Of a stretch of DNA of 64,000 bases, positions 33,171 to 41,965 are shown one piece after another. Both the position numbers and the translations under genes were made by a program. The DNA comes from an uncultured Chitinophagaceae bacterium (GTDB taxonomy: Bacteria > Bacteroidota > Bacteroidia > Chitinophagales > Chitinophagaceae), in NCBI GenBank assembly GCA_936908745.1, contig CAKZFX010000022.1:95570-159569 (forward strand), written 5' to 3'. Within the stretch, counting starts at the first letter, position 1. Each line of letters opens with the position of its first letter. Below the pieces are notes generated by a model that saw only the letters and a program-made list of their open reading frames with translations, had not been told where the DNA came from and did no database searches.

Positions 33171-34210
33171 TAATTCGGGTTGGTTTTGGCCAATGAATCT
33201 TTTTTCTTCATCAGGATCGTTAATGCCTTTTGATATTCTCTTGCAAACTTCATGTGGTCAGCGTAGTCGGTAGTGAAAATATGCGTGCCATCAAAATTGC
33301 TGTTGGCTACAAAATAGAGATATTCCGTTTTAGGTGCGTTCAATACCGCGTCAATCGTTTCTGCCGAAGGCGTACAGATAGGGCCAGGAGGCAAGCCCCT
33401 GTTGAGATAGGTATTGTAAGGCGATTCAGTTTTCAGGTGCACATTTAAAATACGTCTCAATCCAAAATCTTTCATGGCAAACTTTACCGTCGGGTCGGCC
33501 TGCAAAGGCATTCCTTTTTCAATACGGTTTAAATAAGTGCTGGCGATATTGGGCTTATCTGTTTTTTTTGTTGTTTCTTCTTCAATGATAGAAGCCAGTG
33601 TTACCACCTGTTCCGGGGTTAATTTCAGGTTCGAGGCCCGTTGTTTCCTGCGTGGGTCCCAGAAAATTTCATAGGCCTTGTGCAGTTGTGCAAATATTTT
33701 ACCCGGCGTTGTGTTCCAGTTGATACTATAAGTAAGTGGCATGGCCGCTACCATGGCTGTATTCGTGTCCAGTTTGAATCGTTGCAATGAATCATTATTA
33801 TTCAGGAAATCCATCATGGCTGCCGAATCACATTCATATAACTTACCAACCCTCGATGCAAGGTTTTCTTTTGTCCGCAGCTTGGTGATGATAAGATTTA
33901 CAGGTGCCTGGTCGCATGCTCTTAATTTGCGAACGAGTTTTACAATACTCATTCCTTTTTCCAGTTTGTAGCGACCGGGTTTTATGTTTTTATAGCTTAA
34001 TGCTTTGGAGGCAAGGTTGAACCATGTGGCGCTGCCGATATATTTCTTTTCGACCAATTCATTCTTTACGTCATCATAAGTTGCGCCTGTTTTGATATAG
34101 AAAAATTCGCCGGAAGGAGTGGAGACGGCACTTCCAAAAAACTTCATACCGAAGAAAGCAACAATAAAGAGGAGAACGGCTAAAACGCCAAAAATGATCT
34201 TCTTTTTCAT
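33170..34210 (-). CDS. mltG: Endolytic murein transglycosylase MltG
   Basis: MltG (YceG) cuts nascent glycan strands and ends their synthesis. The 346-aa protein has one N-terminal TM helix (residues ~5-23), a LysM-like subdomain (FYIKTGATYDDVKNELVEKK) and the YceG catalytic domain. The catalytic Glu lies in SIIEEETTKKTDK, followed by IASTYLNRIEKGMPLQADPT and NTYLNRGLPPGPICTPS. Its active site faces the periplasm. It is coupled to the downstream YihY gene by a TAATG overlap. The upstream gap of ~100 bp contains the secG terminator. Confidence 0.96.
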   Translation of the reverse strand: MKKKIIFGVLAVLLFIVAFFGMKFFGSAVSTPSGEFFYIKTGATYDDVKNELVEKKYIGSATWFNLASKALSYKNIKPGRYKLEKGMSIVKLVRKLRACDQAPVNLIITKLRTKENLASRVGKLYECDSAAMMDFLNNNDSLQRFKLDTNTAMVAAMPLTYSINWNTTPGKIFAQLHKAYEIFWDPRRKQRASNLKLTPEQVVTLASIIEEETTKKTDKPNIASTYLNRIEKGMPLQADPTVKFAMKDFGLRRILNVHLKTESPYNTYLNRGLPPGPICTPSAETIDAVLNAPKTEYLYFVANSNFDGTHIFTTDYADHMKFAREYQKALTILMKKKDSLAKTNPN

Positions 34211-34261
34211 TTAGTAAAGCTTAATGATTAAACAGAGCCGGGTCTGTTCAACAAATTAAAC

Positions 34262-34288
34262 AAAAAACCCCGACGCAATGGCCGGGGT
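34262..34288 (-). terminator. Terminator of secG and its operon
   Basis: A 6-bp GC-rich stem (ACCCCG 34267-34272 / CGGGGT 34283-34288) is followed on the minus strand by a U-run (plus-strand A-run 34262-34267), 25 bp after the secG stop codon. Confidence 0.8.
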
Positions 34289-34312
34289 CTTTGTAAATTA
34301 TTTATTGCAAAA

Positions 34313-34669
34313 TTATTTGCCGTTGCTGTCAGGTGTTTGTGGTTGCTGACCTTGCTGGAAAGGAGCGTTGTTATTGTTGTTAGCCGGCGCAGGATTGCTC
34401 ATAGGAGTTGTTACTCTTTCTGCAGCATTTGATCCGGAACCACCGCCTTTGATAAAAATAGAAGAGGTCAGGCAAAGAACAGCGATAATAGCTGCAAATA
34501 CCCATGTGCCTTTTTCCAGTACGTCGGTTGTTTGTTTTACACCCATGAACTGTGTGCTGAAACCAGCAATATTGCCGGCAAGGCCACCACCTTTAGGGTT
34601 TTGGATCAATACGATAAGGCCCAGTATAGCACTCGCCAGGATAATCAGGATCACAAATAAAATCGTCAT
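34313..34669 (-). CDS. secG: Preprotein translocase subunit SecG
   Basis: SecG helps the SecYEG channel in protein export. The 118-aa protein has TM1 (LFVILIILASAILGLIVLIQ), the conserved loop NPKGGGLAGNIAG, and TM2 (WVFAAIIAVLCLTSSIFI). A Ser/Asn/Gln-rich cytoplasmic tail follows, as is usual in Bacteroidota. It starts 1 bp after the upstream TPR gene and is the last gene of the miaB-sigma54-lptE-TPR-secG run. Confidence 0.95.
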   Translation of the reverse strand: MTILFVILIILASAILGLIVLIQNPKGGGLAGNIAGFSTQFMGVKQTTDVLEKGTWVFAAIIAVLCLTSSIFIKGGGSGSNAAERVTTPMSNPAPANNNNNAPFQQGQQPQTPDSNGK

Positions 34670-34670
34670 A

Positions 34671-35555
34671 TCAGGATTTCTTTAATTGTTCAATCAGGGA
34701 TGCAAAATAAGAGCTTTTGGAGGGATTCAGCAAACTTAATTTCTGGTAGATTTCAATCGCTTTTTGGGTCTTTCCCTGGGCGGCCCAAACTTCGGCCATG
34801 GCCTCAGTGTCAACGGCTTCGTGGTTGAGGGAGTGGGCAGCCATCTGGTCTACCTTTTGGTCGGGCTGGGCCGTTACCGAAACGGGTGCATCGCCTGCCG
34901 GTACTTTTTTGATGGTTTTGAGCCATTCGGTAAAGCTTTTCAGTTGCTGGCCAAAACGGTCTTTTGTTTTTTCCTCGCCGCTGATCTTGATGCCCTGGGA
35001 GGCAAAATAATCTACCGTATGGTAAGGCACAAAGCTCAGTTCTGCCGTAGCCGGGTCAATCGGCTCCAGCTTCAGTGTAGGTATTTCCATCGGGAAATCG
35101 TCGTTGGCTTCTTCCTCCATTTCTTCTTCAGGCATTTCTTCCACGGGCGTTGCTGTTTCAACAATAGCCGTGGTTTCCTGTGCCGGTTCAACGGCCGGTT
35201 GTTCTTCTTGTGTTACTGGTTCAGTGATGGGCGCGGCTTCTTCTTGTGTTCTTACAGGCTCTTCCACCCAGGCCGTTGCTGCAGAAACAGCATCCTTGGG
35301 CCCACTGTGTATCGTTCCTTTTGGATTAAAAAAATGATCCGCTTGTAAAGGAGAAGGAAAAAACAAGGTTGCTTTTTGCAATTGACGGGCAAAATCTTCG
35401 CCTGCATCCGCTTTCTTTTTTTGGGCTAACAATAATTGCGGGGCAGCAAAATAGGGATATTGATCGCAAAGCGTTTGCAATTCCTGTTCACTGCAATCAG
35501 ATAATGAATTTTTCCGGAAGATGGCTTGCACAAGGCTGTCAATCGCATGTGTCAT
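34671..35555 (-). CDS. TPR-like protein between LptE and SecG
   Basis: A 294-aa protein without a signal peptide. The N-terminal ~75 residues are helical (SLSDCSEQELQTLCDQYPYF) and the middle is a long Glu/Pro/Thr-rich low-complexity linker (residues ~95-160). A mixed segment follows (DYFASQGIKISGEEKTKDRF), and the C-terminus is a tetratricopeptide unit (AEVWAAQGKTQKAIEIYQKL). Proteins of this build sit between lptE and secG in many Bacteroidota; no function is established. The acidic linker suggests a scaffold. It probably depends on the same transcript as lptE. Confidence 0.85.
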   Translation of the reverse strand: MTHAIDSLVQAIFRKNSLSDCSEQELQTLCDQYPYFAAPQLLLAQKKKADAGEDFARQLQKATLFFPSPLQADHFFNPKGTIHSGPKDAVSAATAWVEEPVRTQEEAAPITEPVTQEEQPAVEPAQETTAIVETATPVEEMPEEEMEEEANDDFPMEIPTLKLEPIDPATAELSFVPYHTVDYFASQGIKISGEEKTKDRFGQQLKSFTEWLKTIKKVPAGDAPVSVTAQPDQKVDQMAAHSLNHEAVDTEAMAEVWAAQGKTQKAIEIYQKLSLLNPSKSSYFASLIEQLKKS

Positions 35556-35581
35556 GGGCGCAAGTTACGTGGAATAGGTTA

Positions 35582-36100
35582 TTACCAGTTGGAGAAAATG
35601 CGGTTAAAAATATCATCTGTAAGGCTGCGCAGAATTTCGCTGCTTAACCGGCTTTCTGCTTGTTGTATGGACTCCGAAGCAGGGAAATCAAAGTTGCGGC
35701 TTACATCGTATTGCTCGGTCTTATCTTCTTTTCTTTTGTAAAGAGTGATATGCACACCGATCGTAAGACGGTTGCCCGAGGATTGCTGATTAGAAATAGC
35801 AACCGTACTGAAAGAATACTCACGTACTTCACCGCTTACTTCCCAATCGGCGTTGTCGCCATTGGTTTGCGCCAGTCTTGTTTGTCCCACAATTTTTTGA
35901 CGCAGCCTGTCGGATAACTGCGGGCTTAATTGCGGGTTGATATACCTGGCCCTGTTTTCAATATAGTTAACCTTCACGGTTTTGATATCCGCAGGAATAG
36001 AAAAGTCTTTGAATTTATAAACACAACTACCGGCTGTCACTAACAGAACCGATAAAAGAGCCAGTAAAGGCAGAAGCCGTATGTTACGTTGCTGTATCAT
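35582..36100 (-). CDS. lptE: LptE-family LPS-assembly lipoprotein
   Basis: LptE plugs the LptD barrel and helps insert lipopolysaccharide into the outer membrane. The 172-aa protein has a lipoprotein signal with lipobox VTAGSC (Cys near residue 26) and the Bacteroidota LptE pattern VYKFKDFSIPADIKTVKVNY. RLAQTNGDNADWEVSGEVREY follows, and it ends in SRLSSEILRSLTDDIFNRIF. Its start overlaps the stop codon of the sigma-54 activator gene (TAATG), so the two are coupled. The assignment rests on this pattern and gene order. Confidence 0.85.
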   Translation of the reverse strand: MIQQRNIRLLPLLALLSVLLVTAGSCVYKFKDFSIPADIKTVKVNYIENRARYINPQLSPQLSDRLRQKIVGQTRLAQTNGDNADWEVSGEVREYSFSTVAISNQQSSGNRLTIGVHITLYKRKEDKTEQYDVSRNFDFPASESIQQAESRLSSEILRSLTDDIFNRIFSNW

Positions 36101-37335
36101 TAATCTTCGATGTCGTATTCTTTTAATTTCCGGTACAAAGTCCGTTCGCTGATGCCCAGGTCCAGCGCCGCGTCTTTTCGTTTGTTCTTATGTTTTTTCA
36201 GCGCCTTAATGATCAGTTCTTTCTCCTTGTCCACAATGTTAAGGCTTTCTTCCACTTCCACATGCTCGTGAATGTCATCATTGTTCATCAATACCGGCTG
36301 CGAGGGTTGCAATACAGGCTGGCTGATAGCAGGTTGTAATAATTCACTTCCTTTTAATTCCGCCAGTTCATTGATGAACGACTGGTTTTGCGCCACCATA
36401 CCGGGGTTCTGCAACATTTCAAGGAACATTTTTTTGAGTTCCGTCACATCCTTTTTCATATCAAAGAACAGCTTGTATAAAATCTCTCTTTCGTTGGAGA
36501 AATCTTGTGTATTGCCATTGCCGCTATGCGCCAGCACGGGCATCCTGTTCGTTGAATACGGTTGTAAGAACTTCTGTAACTCTTTTGCCGTAATATGTTT
36601 GTCCTGGGAAAGAACCGAGATCTGCTCTGCAATATTCTTCAATTCCCGCACATTGCCCGGCCAGGGATAATTTATTAACAGTTGTTTTGCTTCGTCATCC
36701 AGCTGCACAGAACCTGTTTTGTATTTATCGGCAAAATCAGCGGCAAATTTTCTGAATAATATATGAATGTCCTCCGGGCGATCGTGCAGGGCCGGAACAC
36801 GGATCGGCACGGTGCTTAAACGATAGTAGAGATCTTCCCTGAACCGGCCGGATTGTACCAGTTGCAATAATTCTTTATTTGTAGCCGCGATCACCCGTAC
36901 ATCTGTTTTCTGCACTTTGGATGAACCCACACGGATGTATTCACCCGTTTCCAATACACGCAGCAAACGGGCCTGTGTGCCTAATGGCATTTCACCGATT
37001 TCATCAAGAAAAATAGTGCCCCCGTTTACCGTTTCAAAATACCCTTTACGTGCATCGGAGGCGCCGGTAAATGAACCTTTTTCGTGGCCAAATAATTCCG
37101 AATCAATCGTGCCTTCCGGAATAGCGCCACAGTTAACGGCGATAAAAGGATTGTGTTTTCTTGCAGACAAAGAATGGATCACCTGTGAAAACACTTCTTT
37201 ACCCACACCACTTTCTCCATTGATCAATACCGTAAGGTCCGTATTGGACACCTGTACCGCCACCTGCAGCGCATAGTTGAGCGCAGGCGAATTGCCGATG
37301 ATGCCAAAACGGTTTTTTATTGTTTGAATATCCAT
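36100..37335 (-). CDS. Sigma-54-dependent AAA+ activator without receiver domain
   Basis: A 411-aa bacterial enhancer-binding protein. The AAA+ domain starts at about residue 10, with Walker A GESGVGKE, the sigma-54 contact loop GSFTGA (usual GAFTGA) and Walker B GGTIFLDEIGEMP, then RFREDLYYRLS with arginine fingers and NYPWPGNVRELKN. A Gln/Asn-rich linker of ~90 residues follows, and a Fis-type helix-turn-helix closes the protein (RKDAALDLGISERTLYRKLK). There is no N-terminal sensor domain, so it is probably constitutive or controlled by partner or level. It lies between miaB and lptE; its stop overlaps lptE. It is likely a global regulator of envelope genes. Confidence 0.95.
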   Translation of the reverse strand: MDIQTIKNRFGIIGNSPALNYALQVAVQVSNTDLTVLINGESGVGKEVFSQVIHSLSARKHNPFIAVNCGAIPEGTIDSELFGHEKGSFTGASDARKGYFETVNGGTIFLDEIGEMPLGTQARLLRVLETGEYIRVGSSKVQKTDVRVIAATNKELLQLVQSGRFREDLYYRLSTVPIRVPALHDRPEDIHILFRKFAADFADKYKTGSVQLDDEAKQLLINYPWPGNVRELKNIAEQISVLSQDKHITAKELQKFLQPYSTNRMPVLAHSGNGNTQDFSNEREILYKLFFDMKKDVTELKKMFLEMLQNPGMVAQNQSFINELAELKGSELLQPAISQPVLQPSQPVLMNNDDIHEHVEVEESLNIVDKEKELIIKALKKHKNKRKDAALDLGISERTLYRKLKEYDIED

Positions 37336-37371
37336 GCTATAAATCTGTTGTCAGCAATCAACAACGGTTGC

Positions 37372-38811
37372 TTAGTTGTTGTTCACTATCGTTCCTAAAA
37401 GAGTGCCTTGTGTGCAGTCATATGCTTTTACCATTGCATAATCGCCTTTTTGTAAACCATAACTTTCTTTTGGGAAAACAAATACTTTTCCTTCCGAACT
37501 TCTGCCCATCCAGTCGTCAGCACTTTTCTTGCTTTCGCCTTCGATCAGTATTTTAAATACTTTTCCCATATCCTGCTGATTGCTTTCCAGCGACAACCTG
37601 TTTTGCAGGCTTACCACTTCGTGCAATCTTCTCTTTTTCACATCCAGCGGCACATCATCTGCGAAGCGGCGTTGTGCAAGTGTGCCCGGTCTTTCGGAAT
37701 AATAATACATATACGAATAATCATACTTCGCATATTCCATGATGCTCAATGTATCCTGGTGGTCCTGTTCTTCTTCGGTGCAAAAGCCGGTGATCACATC
37801 GGCGCTGATACCACATCCCGGAATGATCTCACGGATGCGGTCCACTTTTGCCATATACCATTCCCTGGTGTACGTTCGGTTCATCAGTTGCAAAATGCGG
37901 GATGAACCACTTTGTACCGGCAGGTGGATATAATTACAGATGTTCTCGTATTTCGCAATGGTGTGCAACACTTCGTCCGTAATATCTTTTGGATGCGAAG
38001 TGGAAAAACGCACACGCAGCAGGGGAGAGATCAACGCCACCTGTTCCAGCAAATGTGCAAACGTAACGGGAACTGCCTGTTGATCGTTGACCGTGGTATC
38101 TATATAATAATAGCTATCTACATTCTGTCCCAGCAGTGTTACTTCACGATAGCCGTTTTCAAATAAGTCTTTGCATTCGTTGATGATGCTTGCTGCATCA
38201 CGGCTGCGTTCACGTCCTCTTGTAAAAGGGACCACGCAAAAAGAACACATATTATTACAACCCCGCATGATGCTGACAAAGGCAGAAACACCATTACTGT
38301 TCAGGCGCACAGGCGCAATGTCTGCATAGGTTTCTTCACGGCTCAATAATACGTTTACGGCTTTCTGACCGCCTTGTGCTTCTTCCACCAATGCAGGCAA
38401 GGTGCGGTAAGCATCGGGACCTACCACCATATCCACCAGTTTTTCTTCTTCCAGGAATTTTGCTTTCAGGCGTTCGGCCATACAACCGAGCACACCCACC
38501 AGCATTCCTTTACGTTGTTTTTTAAGTTTCCTGAATTCTGTCAGGCGTTTACGAACGGTTTGCTCCGCTTTTTCGCGGATGGAGCAGGTATTGATAAAGA
38601 TGAGGTCGGCTTCTTCCACGTTACGGGTGGCGCCAAAACCTTCGTTATTAAGTATAGAAGCCACGACTTCGCTGTCTGCAAAATTCATCTGGCAGCCATA
38701 GCTTTCGATATAGAAAAGCTTTTTATACTGGTTCGGGTCGGCGGCAAAGGGGGCATAAGCTTCGCCCTGTCTTTGTTCGTCGTGTACCTTGTCTGTCACA
38801 AAATCAATCAT
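37372..38811 (-). CDS. miaB: tRNA-2-methylthio-N6-isopentenyladenosine synthase MiaB
   Basis: MiaB adds the methylthio group to i6A37 of tRNAs that read U-starting codons. The 479-aa protein has the UPF0004 domain with its three cluster cysteines (FYIESYGCQMNFADSE, INTCSIREKAE, LGCMAERL). The radical-SAM CxxxCxxC motif MRGCNNMCSFCVVP follows, and a TRAM domain lies near the end (FKILIEGESKKSADDWMGRS). An N-terminal extension of ~30 residues is normal for Bacteroidota. It is first in a five-gene run, with a TATATTTG box 22 bp upstream. Confidence 0.97.
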   Translation of the reverse strand: MIDFVTDKVHDEQRQGEAYAPFAADPNQYKKLFYIESYGCQMNFADSEVVASILNNEGFGATRNVEEADLIFINTCSIREKAEQTVRKRLTEFRKLKKQRKGMLVGVLGCMAERLKAKFLEEEKLVDMVVGPDAYRTLPALVEEAQGGQKAVNVLLSREETYADIAPVRLNSNGVSAFVSIMRGCNNMCSFCVVPFTRGRERSRDAASIINECKDLFENGYREVTLLGQNVDSYYYIDTTVNDQQAVPVTFAHLLEQVALISPLLRVRFSTSHPKDITDEVLHTIAKYENICNYIHLPVQSGSSRILQLMNRTYTREWYMAKVDRIREIIPGCGISADVITGFCTEEEQDHQDTLSIMEYAKYDYSYMYYYSERPGTLAQRRFADDVPLDVKKRRLHEVVSLQNRLSLESNQQDMGKVFKILIEGESKKSADDWMGRSSEGKVFVFPKESYGLQKGDYAMVKAYDCTQGTLLGTIVNNN

Positions 38812-38832
38812 TCAGCTTGTAGATTAGGAGTG

Positions 38833-38840
38833 CAAATATA
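38833..38840 (-). promoter_or_regulatory. -7 box TATATTTG for the miaB operon
   Basis: The minus strand reads TATATTTG, 22 bp before the miaB ATG at 38811. No distinct -33 element is seen. Confidence 0.55.
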
Positions 38841-38983
38841 CCCAAAATTGGGGAAAAGTGACAGGATGTCATAGTCTCATTTGATACTATCAGGACTTTG
38901 CAGTTTTTTGCGGAAAGCGTAGAGTAACAAACGTTTACTACTACCGTTTATGCAAAAAACAGGGCTGAACAACAGGTTCAGGT

Positions 38984-38991
38984 TATCTTTG
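38984..38991 (+). promoter_or_regulatory. -7 box TATCTTTG for the outer-membrane barrel gene
   Basis: TATCTTTG fits TAnnTTTG, but its end lies only 9 bp before the ATG at 39001. The expected RNA start would be within a few bases of the start codon, so the mRNA may be leaderless or start translation at the second ATG (39007). Confidence 0.55.
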
Positions 38992-39000
38992 AACGTCTAA

Positions 39001-41454
39001 ATGCCGATGACCAAAAAAGCCGCTTTTTTATTGCTGACTGTGTTGCTGGGATTTCTTGCGAATGGCCAGGAAACGACTGCGCCCGGCATCCTGGCGGGCA
39101 ACGTGATGGATGAAAAAAGCAAGGCCCTCGAAAATTCCACCGTCCAGCTCATTTCCTTAACCGATACGCTGAACAAAAGAACCGTTGCAACGGATAAAAC
39201 GGGGCAGTTTTATTTCAGTGGTATTGAATTCGGTTATTATAAGTTATCCATTTCGTACGTGGGTTTGCAACCGCTGACGATGGACAGTATTTATTTCCGC
39301 AAAGACCGTTTTGATTTCAACCTTACAGATATTATCCTGAAGCCGCGTACGGAAGATAACCTTGAAGCCGTGGTGGTATATGCAGAAAAACCATTGATAC
39401 AATCCAAAGACGGCAACATCACTTTCAATGCCGGCGAATCGCCGTTGGCAGCCGGCAGCAGCGCCAGCGAGTTGTTGACCAATGTACCATTGGTAAGCAA
39501 AGACCCCGATGGAAAAATAACAGTGCGGGGAAAAGAACCCAAAATTTTGATTGACGATAAACCTGTGGAGCTGAATCTTCAGCAGTTGCAGGATTTATTA
39601 GAGTCATTGCCCGGCAGTTCTATTGAAAAGATTGAAGTGATGACCAACCCGCCGCCGCAGTATGCCAACGAGCAAGGTGGTGTGATCAATATTGTAACCA
39701 AGAAAGGAAAAGTAGGTATGAGCGGCCGCGTATCGGTGACGGCGGGCTCAAGGGGAGAAGTGACGCTGAATACCAGTTTTACGTATCGCAAAAATGCATT
39801 GGCGTTAAATATCAATGCAGGCGGCGGTTATAACCGTTACCAGGGCAATGGTTATTCGATCCGTAATAATATCTATGCAGACTCCTCCAATTTTTTTAAC
39901 ACCAATAACAATTATACCAACAAGAGTATTCGCCCCACGTTGCGGGTGAACCTCGATTATGATATCAATAAGAATAATATCCTGAACCTTGTGGTGAATG
40001 TGAATCAAAACAATTTTGATAATAATAACCAGACAGAATACCGGAATATCAACCGCTTTGATGATCTGTGGAGACTAAGCCGGCGCACCGTAGCCAGCGA
40101 TGGTAATAACCTGAACCCGAATACGACATTGAGTTATTTGTGGAAGGGCAAACCGGGCGAAACCCTGCGCCTGATTGCCGGTTATTCGTTGTCGTACAAT
40201 GAAAGCGACCGTAATTTTTACCAGCAGTTCTTTAATCCTGATTTTACAGCCAATGGTATTGATTCCACGCAGCGGCAGTTGAACCATACACGCATCAACA
40301 GTCATAACTTTCGTGTGAGCTATGATAAAATGCTGCCGAATAAGAAGACATTTTTATCCATCGGTTCTGCTTACAACCGTAACAATAACCATGTAACGGT
40401 GGATGCGAGTTATAAAAAGAAACCAGAAGGCACGATGGAGAAACTGGATATGCTGAGTAATGATTTCTGGTTTCACCAAACGGTTACCAATCTACGTGCG
40501 TCGTTGCGGCAAGTGATCACCACTGATTTTAGTGTAACGGCCGGTACATCTGCCGAGAAAACAGATATCTGGTTTGAATTATTGAAAGAAGGCCGTGATG
40601 TAAAGAATGGTTACTGGACATGGCTGCCTTTTGCCAATATCAATAAAATGTGGAGAGACCAGTTGAGCCTGACATTGGCGTATCGCAGAAGCATCCGTCG
40701 CCCGGGTATCGGCGAACTGAACCCGACGATTGATTTTTCGGATCCGTATAATATCCGTTTTGGTAATGAAAATCTCGAAGCGTCCACAGCGCATAATTTT
40801 GACTTTATCGCCGGGCGCACCAAGACAAAGTATTATCTCAATCTTGGCATTGGTTATAATATAGTGCAGGATATCTATAGCCAGGTGCGCACCTTGTTGC
40901 CAAATGGTGTGACGCAGGTGACCTGGGAAAATATCAGCGGCCGCAAAGAATATGAGATCAGTACATGGAATGGCGTTACGTTAAATAAAAAGTTGCGGTT
41001 AAACGCCAGTGCCAGCTTTACGTATAATAAATACAGTGCGTTTGATAAAACGGTGCGCAAATTCCGTGATGGTGGTTCGTTTACGTCTAATATCAATACG
41101 GTGTACCTGCCGAGTACACTGCTGTCAATAAACGGGAGTTTTAACCTGAACCGTTTTGCTAACCCGCAGGGTTATGCAAGATGGGGTACGAGTATGAACC
41201 TCGGTGTGCAAAATAAATTCCTTAATAAAAAACTGCTGGTAACGCTGAACGTGATTGATCCGTTTGCCAACCAGCGTCGCCGCATTTTTACGTACGGCAC
41301 TAATTTCAATCTTGAAAGTTTCAGCTATACAAAGACCCGCAATTTCCGGTTGAGTGTGGCGTATAATCTTACAAAGACGCCGAAGAAGAAACCTGTTCTC
41401 CCGGTGAAAAAGCCAACTACAACTCCTGTGAAGAAGCCTGTTTTGAAAAGTTGA
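39001..41454 (+). CDS. Outer-membrane beta-barrel protein with CarboxypepD_reg-like N-domain (OMP_b-brl_3 type)
   Basis: This 817-aa protein is TonB-receptor-like. Signal peptide (AAFLLLTVLLGFLANGQE); a CarboxypepD_reg-like Ig domain (GILAGNVMDEKSKALENSTV) to about residue 105; a plug-like domain (VVVYAEKPLIQSKDGNITFN ... IEVMTNPPPQYANEQGGVI); then a 22-strand-like barrel of the OMP_b-brl_3 type. The barrel appears to end at FRLSVAYNLTK, but the protein continues with ~23 residues of KKP/PVKKP repeats. A TonB box is not obvious. It probably carries a substrate across the outer membrane; none can be named. It stands alone, with the 3' end 6 bp from a convergent gene. Confidence 0.92.
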   Translation: MPMTKKAAFLLLTVLLGFLANGQETTAPGILAGNVMDEKSKALENSTVQLISLTDTLNKRTVATDKTGQFYFSGIEFGYYKLSISYVGLQPLTMDSIYFRKDRFDFNLTDIILKPRTEDNLEAVVVYAEKPLIQSKDGNITFNAGESPLAAGSSASELLTNVPLVSKDPDGKITVRGKEPKILIDDKPVELNLQQLQDLLESLPGSSIEKIEVMTNPPPQYANEQGGVINIVTKKGKVGMSGRVSVTAGSRGEVTLNTSFTYRKNALALNINAGGGYNRYQGNGYSIRNNIYADSSNFFNTNNNYTNKSIRPTLRVNLDYDINKNNILNLVVNVNQNNFDNNNQTEYRNINRFDDLWRLSRRTVASDGNNLNPNTTLSYLWKGKPGETLRLIAGYSLSYNESDRNFYQQFFNPDFTANGIDSTQRQLNHTRINSHNFRVSYDKMLPNKKTFLSIGSAYNRNNNHVTVDASYKKKPEGTMEKLDMLSNDFWFHQTVTNLRASLRQVITTDFSVTAGTSAEKTDIWFELLKEGRDVKNGYWTWLPFANINKMWRDQLSLTLAYRRSIRRPGIGELNPTIDFSDPYNIRFGNENLEASTAHNFDFIAGRTKTKYYLNLGIGYNIVQDIYSQVRTLLPNGVTQVTWENISGRKEYEISTWNGVTLNKKLRLNASASFTYNKYSAFDKTVRKFRDGGSFTSNINTVYLPSTLLSINGSFNLNRFANPQGYARWGTSMNLGVQNKFLNKKLLVTLNVIDPFANQRRRIFTYGTNFNLESFSYTKTRNFRLSVAYNLTKTPKKKPVLPVKKPTTTPVKKPVLKS

Positions 41455-41460
41455 TATAAT

Positions 41461-41856
41461 CTACTCGGATTTCTTTAAAAGAATAGTAGATATAATCAGC
41501 AGCAAGGAGTAAATAACCGGAAAAGCGAGAAAAGATGAGAAAAGATCACTGCGCTGTATAAGATAATAGACCCCAAAAATAAGAGTGATAGCCACAAGTA
41601 ATGCTATTAATTTACTCGTTAAAACGGGCAATTGCTTTTTGTCTGTTTTTTCTAAAATGAAAGCATAAGCAATAAATGCAGGCATCAGAAAAGGAACGCT
41701 TAAAGGAATGAGTATAAGCGGAAAAATAAGAAAAGAAAGCCGGAAGCCTGATTCTGGAGTAATATCTGTGATAAAGTAAATAAATATAACAAATGGGCTT
41801 CCAACAACTGTTATAAACCATGCGTTAAATGATATGAAATAATTTTCGCTTTTCAT
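41461..41856 (-). CDS. Small four-TM membrane protein of unknown function
   Basis: A 131-aa protein from the ATG at 41856 (the ATG at 41862 is also possible). Four hydrophobic helices can be seen, for example FNAWFITVVGSPFVIFIYFI and TSKLIALLVAITLIFGVYYL. No known family is recognised. It is AT-rich compared with its neighbours and looks lineage-specific. It lies tail-to-tail with the barrel gene, 6 bp away. Confidence 0.65.
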   Translation of the reverse strand: MKSENYFISFNAWFITVVGSPFVIFIYFITDITPESGFRLSFLIFPLILIPLSVPFLMPAFIAYAFILEKTDKKQLPVLTSKLIALLVAITLIFGVYYLIQRSDLFSSFLAFPVIYSLLLIISTILLKKSE

Positions 41857-41890
41857 ATTCAATAGTCATATCGATGACAGAAAAAGAATT

Positions 41891-41958
41891 TCCCGCTGAT
41901 CCCACAGATAGGCGCAGAATAAATACTCATCAGCGAAGATCAGCGTAATCTGCGGGAG
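41891..41958. repeat. Long imperfect inverted repeat of the TCTGCGnnA type
   Basis: The arm TCCCGCTGATCCCACAGATA (from 41891) is matched, imperfectly, by the reverse complement of CAGCGTAATCTGCGGGA at the other end. Each arm has about 30 bases and carries the core AGATnnnCGC / GCGnnATCT; the loop is short and AT-rich. It fills the gap between two minus-strand genes, after the stop of the 41966-42475 gene. No coding content. Confidence 0.7.
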
Positions 41959-41965
41959 CTAAATT

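Noticed and set aside
34764..35348. 194-codon frame opposite the TPR-like gene
   Set aside because: Its Phe/Cys/Gly-rich content is the complement of the Glu/Pro-rich linker.
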